NCBI RefSeq assembly: GCF_000719705.1
Contig: NZ_JOHO01000025.1
Location: 1-64,000 of the forward strand
Length of the DNA stretch: 64,000 nt
Source of the DNA: Streptomyces sp. NRRL S-350
GTDB taxonomy: Bacteria; Actinomycetota; Actinomycetes; Streptomycetales; Streptomycetaceae
Reading direction: 5' to 3'
The position numbers and the translations under genes were made by a program. A model generated the notes under the pieces. The model saw only the letters and a program-made list of their open reading frames with translations. It did no database searches and was not told the DNA's origin. Of the stretch, positions 18,492 through 26,394 are shown piece after piece; within the stretch, counting starts at the first letter, position 1; the number at the start of each line of letters is the position of its first letter.

Positions 18492-19393
18492 GAGGCGTCC
18501 GGGAGGAGGTCCAGCGCGCGAGCCAGCTCGAGCACCCGGCGCGCGTTGGCGACGATCGGCGGTGCCACCAGCCGCTGACGGTCCGACACCACGACCGAGG
18601 TGTCCTGCTCGCCGGCGCGGTCGGCCGCTCCGCAGATGTCGACGGACTCGGCGATCTCGTCGGGCGTCGGCCGGTAGACCTCGTGGATGATCGGCAGTTG
18701 GCCGGGGTGGATGGCCATCCGCCCCAGGAAGCCGAGCCGTTTGCCGTGCCGGCAGCTGGCCCGCAGGCCCTCGGGATCGCGGACCTCGGCGTAGACGCTC
18801 TGGCAGGGATTCGGCAGCCCCGCCGCGCGGGAGGCCATGACCACCCGGATGCGGGCGGCGTCCATCGTCCGCCCGTCCAGGTCGCAGCCCAGGTTCACCC
18901 GGAGATCCGATTCGCCCAGCCCCAGCATCGTCACGGCGGGCGACGCCGTGGCGAGCGGGTAGGCGAGCTCCAGGGCGGCGGCCGACTCGATGAGGAGCTG
19001 GACGGCGGCCGGATGGCCGATCTCGGCGAGCAGTCCCGTGACGTGGGCCAGATCGTCGAGGCCGCGCACCTTCGGCAGGCGCAGCCCGCTCAGCGCGGGC
19101 CCGGTGACCGCGAGCACGTCGTCGGTGCACAGTCCGCTCGCCATGGAGTTCACCCGCACGAACGTCGGCTTGGCGACGGCGCCCGAGACGACGTCGGAAA
19201 CCAGCTCGCGAGCGTATTGCTTTTTCGAGTCGGGTACGCCGTCCTCCAGGTCGAGTACGACCGCGTCGGCGTCGGAGGAATATGCGCTTCCGATTCGCTT
19301 CAGGTGGTGACCCGGTACGTAGAGGTAGCTCAGGAACAGTGAGCGGGTACTCGCGGACTGCCCTGCGGAATGGTGTGGCTTGGAAAGTTGCAC
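18488..19393 (-). CDS. HpcH/HpaI-CitE type lyase, copy 2
   Basis: 301 aa, same fold as the enzyme at 15487, with LYVPGH, VLDLEDGV, RVNS, LRLPKV and IHPGQL motifs. The last differs from HPKQV in copy 1, and the N terminus is about 20 residues longer. First gene of the leftward operon that continues with the cyclase-like and P450 genes. GTG 19393 follows GGGGG and lies about 63 nt downstream of the proposed start site from the operator-bearing promoter. Two CitE-type lyases in one cluster suggest two C-C bond steps, or one active and one diverged copy. Substrates could be citramalyl-, malyl- or larger alkyl-malyl-CoA esters; sequence alone does not decide. Confidence 0.9.
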   Translation of the reverse strand: MQLSKPHHSAGQSASTRSLFLSYLYVPGHHLKRIGSAYSSDADAVVLDLEDGVPDSKKQYARELVSDVVSGAVAKPTFVRVNSMASGLCTDDVLAVTGPALSGLRLPKVRGLDDLAHVTGLLAEIGHPAAVQLLIESAAALELAYPLATASPAVTMLGLGESDLRVNLGCDLDGRTMDAARIRVVMASRAAGLPNPCQSVYAEVRDPEGLRASCRHGKRLGFLGRMAIHPGQLPIIHEVYRPTPDEIAESVDICGAADRAGEQDTSVVVSDRQRLVAPPIVANARRVLELARALDLLPDAS

Positions 19394-19462
19394 TACACCC
19401 CCAAGGCGGGTATCGTGACGGCGTCACAATTTGACATGCAAAAGCCGGTAAATGCCGAATTA

Positions 19463-19562
19463 GTTTTACGCAGGACGCGTGGGGGAGGTAAGTGGACCTT
19501 GGTGCAGGGCGAAAATTGTGTACCAAAGGCCACTTTGCCTGGTTCGTCCCGTGTGGTAGGAA
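19463..19562. promoter_or_regulatory. Divergent promoter pair with activator arms
   Basis: Left arm 19490-19505 (leftward GCACCAAGGTCCACTT) leads to TAAAAC (19468-19463), driving the lyase operon. Right arm 19520-19535 (GTACCAAAGGCCACTT) leads to TTTGCC and, 17 bp on, TAGGAA (19557-19562), driving the methyltransferase. The arms start 30 bp apart. Confidence 0.72.
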
Positions 19563-19633
19563 TCTTGGCTGTCGTGCCGAATGGTCGGCGAGTGGGTGCG
19601 GGTAATGCGCGAACGCGCTGAATGGGATGGTTC

Positions 19634-20392
19634 ATGAGTAATTCGGGCGATGAGCAGCAGGGGACGTCGTTCGGGTCGAATGCGGCCGGGTACGCCGAGT
19701 ACCGGCCGGACTACCCGCTCGAGGCCATCGAGTGGGCGCTCGCGCCGGTCGCCGGACGGGCGCAGCTGACCGTCCTCGACCTGGGAGCGGGCACCGGCCA
19801 GTTGACCAAGGGCCTGCGGGCCGCCGGGATCGCGGTGGTCGCGGTGGAGCCCGACGCGCGCATGCGGGACGAGCTGGTCCGCAACCACCCGGGGGTCGAG
19901 GCGCACATCGGGTCGGCGGAGCGGATCCCGCTGCCCGACGCCTCGGTCGACGCGGTCCTGGCCGGCAACGCCTTCCACTGGTTCGACCAGGAGAAGGCCT
20001 TCCCGGAGATCGCCCGGGTGCTGCGCCCGGGCGGGGTGGTCGCCGCGCTGTGGAACGACGACGACGCGCGCGTCGACTGGATCGCGGGCCTGGCGCGGAT
20101 CTTCGGTTGGGACAGCACGACGTCTCCCACCGACCGGCTGCGGCAGCACCCGCTGTTCACCGACCTGGAGCACGCCGACTTCAGGCACAGCCAGTTCTGC
20201 ACCACCGACTCGATGGTCGCCCGGATGGGGACCCTGTCCCCCGTCCTGAAGCTGCCGGAGCAGCAGCGCAGCGACCTGCTGGGCCGCATTCGCCGGCACC
20301 TGGACGAGCACCCGGACACCAGCAAGGGCGAGTTCGATCTGCCGATCCGCCTCACGGTGACGCGGGCGGAGCTGCGCGGAGCGGGCGCGTAA
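19634..20392 (+). CDS. SAM-dependent methyltransferase, trans-aconitate methyltransferase-like
   Basis: Class I SAM methyltransferase of 252 aa. It shows FGSNAAGYAEYRPDYP at the N terminus, SAM loop LDLGAGTG, and NAFHWFD in the middle, the F-H-W-F pattern typical of the trans-aconitate methyltransferase-like group. Related copies are at 6170 and 30913. ATG 19634 is preferred; ATG 19622 is 4 codons upstream in frame and cannot be excluded. It is transcribed rightward from the operator-bearing promoter shared with the lyase operon, which suggests a linked job, perhaps methylating a carboxylate of the acid unit. The acceptor is not shown by sequence. Confidence 0.88.
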   Translation: MSNSGDEQQGTSFGSNAAGYAEYRPDYPLEAIEWALAPVAGRAQLTVLDLGAGTGQLTKGLRAAGIAVVAVEPDARMRDELVRNHPGVEAHIGSAERIPLPDASVDAVLAGNAFHWFDQEKAFPEIARVLRPGGVVAALWNDDDARVDWIAGLARIFGWDSTTSPTDRLRQHPLFTDLEHADFRHSQFCTTDSMVARMGTLSPVLKLPEQQRSDLLGRIRRHLDEHPDTSKGEFDLPIRLTVTRAELRGAGA

Positions 20393-20598
20393 CGGATATC
20401 CGAGGAAATTGTGCGGCGGCTGCGGGAACCCGGCGAACGGGATTCCGCGGCCGCCGTTCCTGCATTAGGCGCACCGTTTTCCGAGGATATTCCGCAGGGG
20501 CTTTTTCCGGCGCCCGGAGGGACCGCGCCGCCATTCGCACCGGCCTCGCCGGAAATGCGTGTCGGAGCGGCGCCGCGCACCGCGGCAGAAGAAACCGC

Positions 20599-20673
20599 AG
20601 GTGAACCTTCGCGTGAGAAAGGATGTGATGTACCAAGGTTCACTTTACGCATATCCGCCGGTCGGGCGAAACT
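20599..20673 (+). promoter_or_regulatory. Rightward promoter with activator arm; decayed outward arm
   Basis: Right arm 20630-20645 is a perfect copy (GTACCAAGGTTCACTT), followed by TTTACG and a weak -10 near 20668-20673, very close to the P450 ATG. The left arm (20599-20614) matches only in its GTGAACCTTC half, and no leftward -10 follows it. There is no leftward gene here, which fits an arm-per-promoter reading. Confidence 0.6.
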
Positions 20674-20679
20674 GGGGGC

Positions 20680-21885
20680 ATGTCAACCCAGCTCGAGGAT
20701 CCATTTTATCCGATGGACCGGACGCCCGGGTGTCCGCTCGATCTACCGGTGAAGCTCCGTGAAATCGCCAAAACCGCCCCGGTATCCAGGGTGCGGATCT
20801 GGGACGGCAGCACGCCGTGGCTGATCACCGGGTACGCCGAGGCCCGGGAGGTGCTGACCGATCCACGGGCCAGCTCCGACCAGAGACTGCCGGGATACAC
20901 GTTCGCGGCGCCGCAGGCCAAGGCGTTCCACACCCGCAACCGCTCCATGCCCACCGTCGACGACCCGGAGCACGCGTACTTGCGGCGCATGGTCACCGCA
21001 GACTTCTCGAACCGGAAGGCGCAGGCCCTGCGCCCGGTCTTCCAGCGGACCATGGACGAGCTCGTCGATGCCATGCTCGCCGCCGGGAACACCGCGGACC
21101 TGTTCGCCGACCTCGCCGTGCCGATGTCGTCCAAGGCCATCTGCGAAGTCCTCGGCGTCCACCACAGCGAGGGCGAGCGGTTCGCCGCGCTCGGCCGGAT
21201 CATGGCGGTGCCCGGTTCCCCCGACTCGGTGCACGCCGGAGTCGTCGAGGACATGCGCGCGCTGCTGGGGTCGCTCGTGCGGCAGGCCCACACCGATCCG
21301 GGCGACGGCGTGATCGGGCACCTGGTGCGCGCCGGCGAACTGTCCGACGAGGAGATCGTCGCGACCGCCCTGCTGGTGATGGCCGCCGGACACGGCGCGA
21401 CCGCGCACATGACCACGCTCGGGACGATGGCCCTGCTGGCCCACCCCGACCAGCTCGAGCTGGTCCGGGACTCGCGGGATCCGGCGTTCATCGCGAACGC
21501 GGTCGAGGAGCTGCTGCGCTACCTCAGCGTCGCGCACCTGGGCCGGCGCCGGGTGGCCAAGGAGGACCTCGAGGTCGGCGGCGTGCTCATCCGCAAGGGC
21601 GAGGGCATCATCGTCGCGACCGATACCGCGAACCATGATCCGCGGGCGTTCGACGGGGATCCGGACGCGCTCGATCTCCACCGTGACGCCCGGCACCATC
21701 TCGCTTTCGGCTTCGGCATACATCAGTGCCTCGGGCAGCAGCTCTCGCGGGTGCTGCTGCAGGTGGTGTTCGGAACCCTCTACCGGCGCATTCCGACCCT
21801 CCAACTCGCGATCCCGGTGGACCAGATCTCGTACAAACTCGATCTGGCCATCTACGGGGTGAATGAACTTCCGGTGAAGTGGTGA
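20680..21885 (+). CDS. Cytochrome P450 with non-canonical I-helix
   Basis: Soluble P450 of 401 aa; ExxR as EELLR, heme loop FGFGIHQCLG. The I-helix reads AGHGAT (A236-T241) where AGHETT is expected. The acidic residue of the oxygen-activating pair is Gly239 and the conserved Thr before the last is Ala240. Some macrolide P450s lack the Thr, but loss of both is unusual and may mean substrate-assisted proton delivery or a non-hydroxylation reaction. ATG 20680 is preceded by GGGGG. A ferredoxin, kinase and reductase gene follow in the same direction, with the ferredoxin almost abutting. Confidence 0.94.
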   Translation: MSTQLEDPFYPMDRTPGCPLDLPVKLREIAKTAPVSRVRIWDGSTPWLITGYAEAREVLTDPRASSDQRLPGYTFAAPQAKAFHTRNRSMPTVDDPEHAYLRRMVTADFSNRKAQALRPVFQRTMDELVDAMLAAGNTADLFADLAVPMSSKAICEVLGVHHSEGERFAALGRIMAVPGSPDSVHAGVVEDMRALLGSLVRQAHTDPGDGVIGHLVRAGELSDEEIVATALLVMAAGHGATAHMTTLGTMALLAHPDQLELVRDSRDPAFIANAVEELLRYLSVAHLGRRRVAKEDLEVGGVLIRKGEGIIVATDTANHDPRAFDGDPDALDLHRDARHHLAFGFGIHQCLGQQLSRVLLQVVFGTLYRRIPTLQLAIPVDQISYKLDLAIYGVNELPVKW

Positions 21886-21908
21886 CGGTCGACTCGGGGA
21901 GAGGCTTC

Positions 21909-22103
21909 GTGCGCATCAATCTGGACAGGGAAAAGTGCATCGGTTCCGGTCAGTGTGTCCTGGCCGCGCCCGATTGGTTCGACCAGGACGACGACGGAAT
22001 CGCCGTCGTCCTGGAGGGGAAGGCGACCGAGGAGGACTCGGAGGACCTGCACCACGCAGCGTTCACCTGCCCGGCGCTGGCTATCAGTCTGGACTCGGAA
22101 TAA
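21909..22103 (+). CDS. 3Fe-4S ferredoxin
   Basis: 64-aa ferredoxin with C-x5-C (CIGSGQC) and a distal Cys-Pro (FTCPAL), the pattern of P450-partner 3Fe-4S ferredoxins. GTG 21909 is chosen because GGGGAGAGG lies just upstream and the resulting start MRINLDREKC matches the other ferredoxin here. GTG codons at 21879 and 21882 overlapping the P450 stop are alternatives. It directly follows a P450 gene, making that enzyme its most likely partner. Confidence 0.9.
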   Translation: MRINLDREKCIGSGQCVLAAPDWFDQDDDGIAVVLEGKATEEDSEDLHHAAFTCPALAISLDSE

Positions 22104-22107
22104 CAGG

Positions 22108-22980
22108 ATGACCGTGAATCCCGTGGCCGGCGACCTCGCCGACCTGTCACCCAGCGCGGTTTCCCTGAGAGGCAGTTGGGACGACCTGCCGGCGACGGTC
22201 CTCGCCGCGATCGAGTCGAACGTCGGACCGGTCGAGCGGGTCGAGCCGGCCCAGGACGGCTACAGCAGCCACGTCGCGGCCACCGTGTGGAGCGGCCGGG
22301 ACCGCGTGTTCGTCAAGGGGCTGCGCACGGACCACCCGGCGGCGCTCGCCCAGGGCTGCGAAGTGGCGGTCAACCCCTTCGTCGTCCCGCTGGGGCCGAA
22401 GGTGCTGTGGCGGGTCGAGACCGACGGCTGGGACGTCCTCGGCTTCGAGCACCTGGAGGGCCGCCGCGCCGAGTACCACGCCGGATCCCGCGACCTGCAG
22501 CTGGTGGTCGACGTGATGGCGGAACTCGGCGCGGTCGCCGGCCAGGACGCCCCGGTTCCCCGGGCCGAGCAGCGCTGGGCGCCGTACCTGGACGATCCGG
22601 CGTCGGCCCGGATGCTGCACGGGGACACCCTGCTGCACACCGACTGGCACCACACCAACATGCTCGTCACGCCGACCGGGCACGTCCGCCTGGTCGACTG
22701 GGCCACCGCCACCCGGGGCGCGGCGTGGATAGATCCGGCCTGCTGGGTCGTCTGGCTCGTCTACGCCGGGAACCCGCCGCGCGCGGCGGAACAGTGGGCC
22801 GCCCGTGTCCCTGCCTGGAGGTCCGCGGAGCCCGGCGTGCTCGACGTCTTCGCGGACGTGCTGGCCAGGTACTGGCAGTACGTCGCGATCCACCATCCGA
22901 ACCGCATGACCGGTGAGCTTCGCGACGCGAGCGCGCGGTGGGCGGCGTACCGCCGGTCCGTCGGCCCGGCCGGTCAGTGA
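22108..22980 (+). CDS. Aminoglycoside/choline phosphotransferase-fold kinase
   Basis: 290-aa APH-fold protein. The catalytic loop is HTDWHHTNML (the H-x-D-x4-N pattern with catalytic Asp and metal-binding Asn) and the downstream metal-binding Asp is in LVDW. The N-terminal nucleotide-binding lobe is recognisable only by a possible Lys in FVKGL. The family phosphorylates hydroxyls of aminoglycosides, macrolides, choline or homoserine. Here it lies 4 bp after the ferredoxin and 10 bp before a reductase gene. A role in phosphorylating an intermediate, or in masking the product inside the cell, is inference. A PTP-fold phosphatase at 28668 could be its counterpart. Confidence 0.85.
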   Translation: MTVNPVAGDLADLSPSAVSLRGSWDDLPATVLAAIESNVGPVERVEPAQDGYSSHVAATVWSGRDRVFVKGLRTDHPAALAQGCEVAVNPFVVPLGPKVLWRVETDGWDVLGFEHLEGRRAEYHAGSRDLQLVVDVMAELGAVAGQDAPVPRAEQRWAPYLDDPASARMLHGDTLLHTDWHHTNMLVTPTGHVRLVDWATATRGAAWIDPACWVVWLVYAGNPPRAAEQWAARVPAWRSAEPGVLDVFADVLARYWQYVAIHHPNRMTGELRDASARWAAYRRSVGPAGQ

Positions 22981-22990
22981 GGACGAACCC

Positions 22991-24040
22991 ATGAAGTATG
23001 TGCCCCTCGGCGCGAGCGGCCTCGCCACCTCGGTCTACGCGCTGGGCACCGCGACGTTCGGGGGCAGCACCGACGAGGCCGAGGCGGTCCGGGTGCTGGA
23101 CACCTTCGCCGAGGCCGGCGGCCTGTTGATCGACACGGCGGACGCGTACGGCGACGGCAGGGCCGAGGTGGTCATCGGCCGGTGGCTGCGCACCCGGACG
23201 GCGGAGGTGCGCGAGCGGATGCTGCTGTCCACGAAGGGCGGCGGCTACACGACCACGGCGGGCCGCAACCAGTGGGGCAACACGCGGCACAACCTGACCC
23301 GCGCGCTCGAGGCGTCCCTGCGCAACCTCGGCGTCGACTGCGTGACGCTCTACCAGGCGCACACCTGGGATCCGCTGACGCCGCAGGAGGAGACCCTGCG
23401 GTTCCTCGACGACGCGGTGCGCGCCGGCAAGATCCGCTACGTCGGCATCTCCAACTACACGGGCTGGCAGCTGCAGAAGGCCGTCGGCCTGGCCGAATCC
23501 ATGGGGCTGGCCAGGCCGGTCACGTTCCAGGCGCAGTACAGCCTGCTGTGCCGGGAGGTCGAATGGGAGATCGTCCCGGCGGGCCGGGCCAACGGCCTGG
23601 GGATGCTCGCGTGGTCACCGCTGTCGGGGGGCCTGCTCAGCGGCAAGTACGCACGCCATGCCACGCCGGCCGGCCCGGCGAGGTTCGCCGACCAGCGCGA
23701 GCGCGGGAAGATGCACAACGCCTACGTCGACGCCCTGTACCGCTCGCACGCGGCCGGCGACCGCACGTGGCGGATCCTGGAGATCCTCGACGAGATCGGC
23801 GCCGCGCGGAACGTCTCCCCGGCTGCCGTCGCGTTGGCGTGGGTGACGGCGCAGCCGGGCGTCAGCGGGGCCGTGCTGGGTGCGCGCGACGCGGGACAGC
23901 TCGCGGACAACCTCCAGGCCCGGTGGATCACGCTGGAGGACGACGAGGTCGCTCGCCTCACCGAGGCGAGCGACCCCAGACCGGCCGGTTATCCCTACGG
24001 CGCCTTCGGGGCGATGCAGCGGAGCCGGACGATCGAGTGA
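22991..24040 (+). CDS. Aldo/keto reductase
   Basis: NADPH-dependent (alpha/beta)8-barrel reductase of 349 aa. The catalytic tetrad is visible: Asp and Tyr in IDTADAYG, Lys in STKGG and His in YQAHTWD. Sequence features fit the Tas/YajO-like branch often found in antibiotic and deoxysugar pathways. ATG 22991 follows GAGGAC. It is the last gene of the P450-ferredoxin-kinase-reductase unit and ends 14 bp before the convergent methyltransferase. The likely role is reduction of a ketone or aldehyde on the polyketide or the attached unit. Confidence 0.92.
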   Translation: MKYVPLGASGLATSVYALGTATFGGSTDEAEAVRVLDTFAEAGGLLIDTADAYGDGRAEVVIGRWLRTRTAEVRERMLLSTKGGGYTTTAGRNQWGNTRHNLTRALEASLRNLGVDCVTLYQAHTWDPLTPQEETLRFLDDAVRAGKIRYVGISNYTGWQLQKAVGLAESMGLARPVTFQAQYSLLCREVEWEIVPAGRANGLGMLAWSPLSGGLLSGKYARHATPAGPARFADQRERGKMHNAYVDALYRSHAAGDRTWRILEILDEIGAARNVSPAAVALAWVTAQPGVSGAVLGARDAGQLADNLQARWITLEDDEVARLTEASDPRPAGYPYGAFGAMQRSRTIE

Positions 24041-24054
24041 GCGGACCGGACCGG

Positions 24055-24900
24055 TCAGCCCAGCGTCGTGGAGACGAGGACGTAGCCGAACTCCGGAGTG
24101 TTGGAGAAGTCGCGGGTCGCCGTGATCAGGGCGTCGACGTGGTCCGAGTTCCCGTTCTCCTCCAGCTGCCCCCGCACGTCCTCCCAGGCGTCCGCGAGGA
24201 GGTTCCCCGTGCGGGCCACGTTGTCACTGATGTCCAGGACGTCGGGACCGGTGAAGCCGTGCGAGGCGAGCTGGGCGAGGTAGTCGTCCAGGGGACCGAT
24301 CGTGTGCACGCCGAACGTCTCGCAGATCCGCTGGACGGCCTGCAGGCCGTCCTCGCTGATCGGCCCCCGCAGGACGAAGTCCGCGATCACCAGCCGGCTC
24401 TTCGGGCGCAGCACGCGCGCGGTCTCGGCCAGCGCCCGGTTGCGGTCGGGGATGTGGAACATCGATTCCAGCGCCCATGCGGCGTCGAACGAGTCGTCCG
24501 GGAACGGCATCTGCTGCGCGTCCGCGTACTCGAACGTCGCACGGTCCGCGAGGCCGGCCTCGGCGGCGCCGGCCCGTGCCTGCGCCACCTGGGACTCGCT
24601 GATCGTGATGCCGACCACGTCCACCGGGTGGCCGCGGAGCAGTCGGGCCGCCGGCTTGCCGATGCCGCAGCCGATGTCGAGCACGCGCTGGCCGGCTTGC
24701 GGGGCCAGGCGCTCGATCATCAGATCGGTGAGCCGGTCCGTCGCCACCTCCGGGGAGGCGTCGTCGTCCTCGTCGTGCCAGTACCCGTTGTGCAGATTAC
24801 CGCCCCAGCGGTCTCGTATCTTTCCTGCTACGCGAACTTTTCCACTGCCGTTGTAGAAATTCGCGACGTCGCTGTTCGCGCCGGATGGTCCGACCGTCAT
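24055..24900 (-). CDS. SAM-dependent O-methyltransferase, EryG/RebM-like
   Basis: 281-aa class I methyltransferase with SAM loop LDIGCGIGKPA, VVGITISESQV and a conserved ALESMFHIPDR stretch. These are features of the group that methylates sugar or macrolide hydroxyls (EryG, TylE, RebM). It differs clearly from the three trans-aconitate-type methyltransferases of this cluster. ATG 24900 has AAGGAAG at ideal spacing. It is a single leftward gene driven by the operator arm at 24974-24989 and its -10 at 24952-24947. It probably makes a methyl ether on the polyketide. No glycosyltransferase was seen in the window. Confidence 0.9.
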   Translation of the reverse strand: MTVGPSGANSDVANFYNGSGKVRVAGKIRDRWGGNLHNGYWHDEDDDASPEVATDRLTDLMIERLAPQAGQRVLDIGCGIGKPAARLLRGHPVDVVGITISESQVAQARAGAAEAGLADRATFEYADAQQMPFPDDSFDAAWALESMFHIPDRNRALAETARVLRPKSRLVIADFVLRGPISEDGLQAVQRICETFGVHTIGPLDDYLAQLASHGFTGPDVLDISDNVARTGNLLADAWEDVRGQLEENGNSDHVDALITATRDFSNTPEFGYVLVSTTLG

Positions 24901-24946
24901 GGCGTCACTTCCTTGCGAGATTCGGATACCTCTGAGGTCCCGGTAG

Positions 24947-25046
24947 AATTTAATGGCCCAGGGGGGTGACCAGAAGTGGACCTTCGTACACGCGTACATA
25001 TATGTACGAAAGTATTATTCACTGGCCCACGTGGATCCGATAGAAC
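24947..25046. promoter_or_regulatory. Divergent promoter pair with activator arms
   Basis: Left arm 24974-24989 (leftward GTACGAAGGTCCACTT) leads to TAAATT (24952-24947), for the methyltransferase. Right arm 25004-25019 (GTACGAAAGTATTATT) is degraded near its -35 end, yet TTCACT (25018-25023), 17 bp and TAGAAC (25041-25046) keep the common layout, for the P450. The arms start 30 bp apart. Confidence 0.7.
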
Positions 25047-25096
25047 CGAACGAGGATTCCGAGGATTCCGGCGTGCCGGGGTGGAAGGATGGGGCG

Positions 25097-26365
25097 ATGT
25101 CCGAAGAGCGGGCCGAAACAGATTTCGATCATCACTCGGCGGAGTACGCCGCCGACCCCTGGGCTGCGAACATCGAGATGAACACGCACTGCCCGGTGTC
25201 CTACAGCCGGAAGCACGGCGGATTCTGGCTGGTCTCCGGATTCGAGCAGGTTTCCCAGGTCGCCCACCAGCCCGAGCTATTCTCATCCGCACACGAACTC
25301 CCGAATGTGCCAGGCCGGCCGCAGGGGACCGTCGTCCCGGCCTCGTCGTTCCGCGGGCTGCCGCTCGAAATCGACCCGCCCGAGTACAACGAATGGCGCA
25401 AGGCGCTCAACACCTTCTTCTCCCCGCCGGCCGCCCGGCGGTTGCGCCCCCGCATCCAGCAGTACGCCACCTGGTGCGTCGACAAGTCCATCGAGAGCGG
25501 CGAGATCGACCTGGTGCTCGACCTGTCGAACCCGGTGCCCGCGCTGATCACCCTCGAACTCGTGGGACTGCCGATGGACGACTGGCGGGTCTACGCCGAC
25601 GTCCTGCACGCGCTGGTCTACACCCACCCCGGAACCCCCGAGTTCGACCGCGTGGAGGCCGACTTCGCGCGGCTGATCGAAGAGGTGCGGGCCCTGGTCC
25701 CGAAGCGCCGCGCCCACCCGGGCGACGACTTCATCAGCTTCCTGACCCAGGTCGAGATCGGGGGGGAGAAGCTCTCCGACGAGGACGTCGTCGGCGTCTG
25801 CAACGCCGTCATCCCCGGCGGGGTCGACACCACGACCGCCCTGCTCGCCTCGACCCTCGACTACCTCGACCGCAACCGGGACGCTCGGAAGACGCTCATC
25901 GACGCGCCCGAGCGGATCCCCGAGGTGTGCGACGAGTTCCTGCGGTACTTCACCCCCGTCATGGGCGCCGGCCGCACGGCGATGGCGGACACCACGGTGG
26001 ACGGCTGCCCGATCCGCAAGGGCGAGCGCGTGCTGCTGTCGTGGGCCGCGGCCAACCTGGACGCGAAGGTGTTCCCGCAGCCCGAGGTCATCGACCTGGA
26101 CCGGGACGCCGGCCGGCAGGCGGCGTTCGGCGTCGGCATCCACCGGTGCATCGGACGCCACATCGCCCGCATGGACTTCGAGGTGGTGATCGGCGAGGTC
26201 CTGGCGCGCATGCCGGACTACGAGATCATCGCGGGCGAGGCGGAGAAGTACCCCACCGTGGGGCAGATCCACGGCTACCTGCGGATGCCGGTGCGGTTCA
26301 CCCCCGGCAAGCGCATCGGCTCGGAATCGGCGAGCAACCCACTGCCGGCGGCACTGTTCGAGTGA
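25097..26365 (+). CDS. Cytochrome P450
   Basis: P450 of 422 aa with I-helix GGVDTT, ExxR as DEFLR and heme loop FGVGIHRCIG. ATG 25097 is chosen because GGAAGGA lies about 7 nt upstream and it falls after the promoter's -10 (25041-25046); the open frame reaches further up, through the operator. It heads a rightward unit with two flavin-dependent oxygenases (gaps 29 bp and a 4-bp overlap), so three oxygenases are made together. Neither ferredoxin is adjacent, so one must be shared. Confidence 0.95.
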   Translation: MSEERAETDFDHHSAEYAADPWAANIEMNTHCPVSYSRKHGGFWLVSGFEQVSQVAHQPELFSSAHELPNVPGRPQGTVVPASSFRGLPLEIDPPEYNEWRKALNTFFSPPAARRLRPRIQQYATWCVDKSIESGEIDLVLDLSNPVPALITLELVGLPMDDWRVYADVLHALVYTHPGTPEFDRVEADFARLIEEVRALVPKRRAHPGDDFISFLTQVEIGGEKLSDEDVVGVCNAVIPGGVDTTTALLASTLDYLDRNRDARKTLIDAPERIPEVCDEFLRYFTPVMGAGRTAMADTTVDGCPIRKGERVLLSWAAANLDAKVFPQPEVIDLDRDAGRQAAFGVGIHRCIGRHIARMDFEVVIGEVLARMPDYEIIAGEAEKYPTVGQIHGYLRMPVRFTPGKRIGSESASNPLPAALFE

Positions 26366-26394
26366 CCCGCCGGAGAACACCTGCAGGAGGCGAC

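Noticed and set aside
24953..25096. Upstream extension of the P450 frame to ATG 24953
   Set aside because: It would cover both operator arms and the -10; ATG 25097 has a good ribosome binding site downstream of the promoter.
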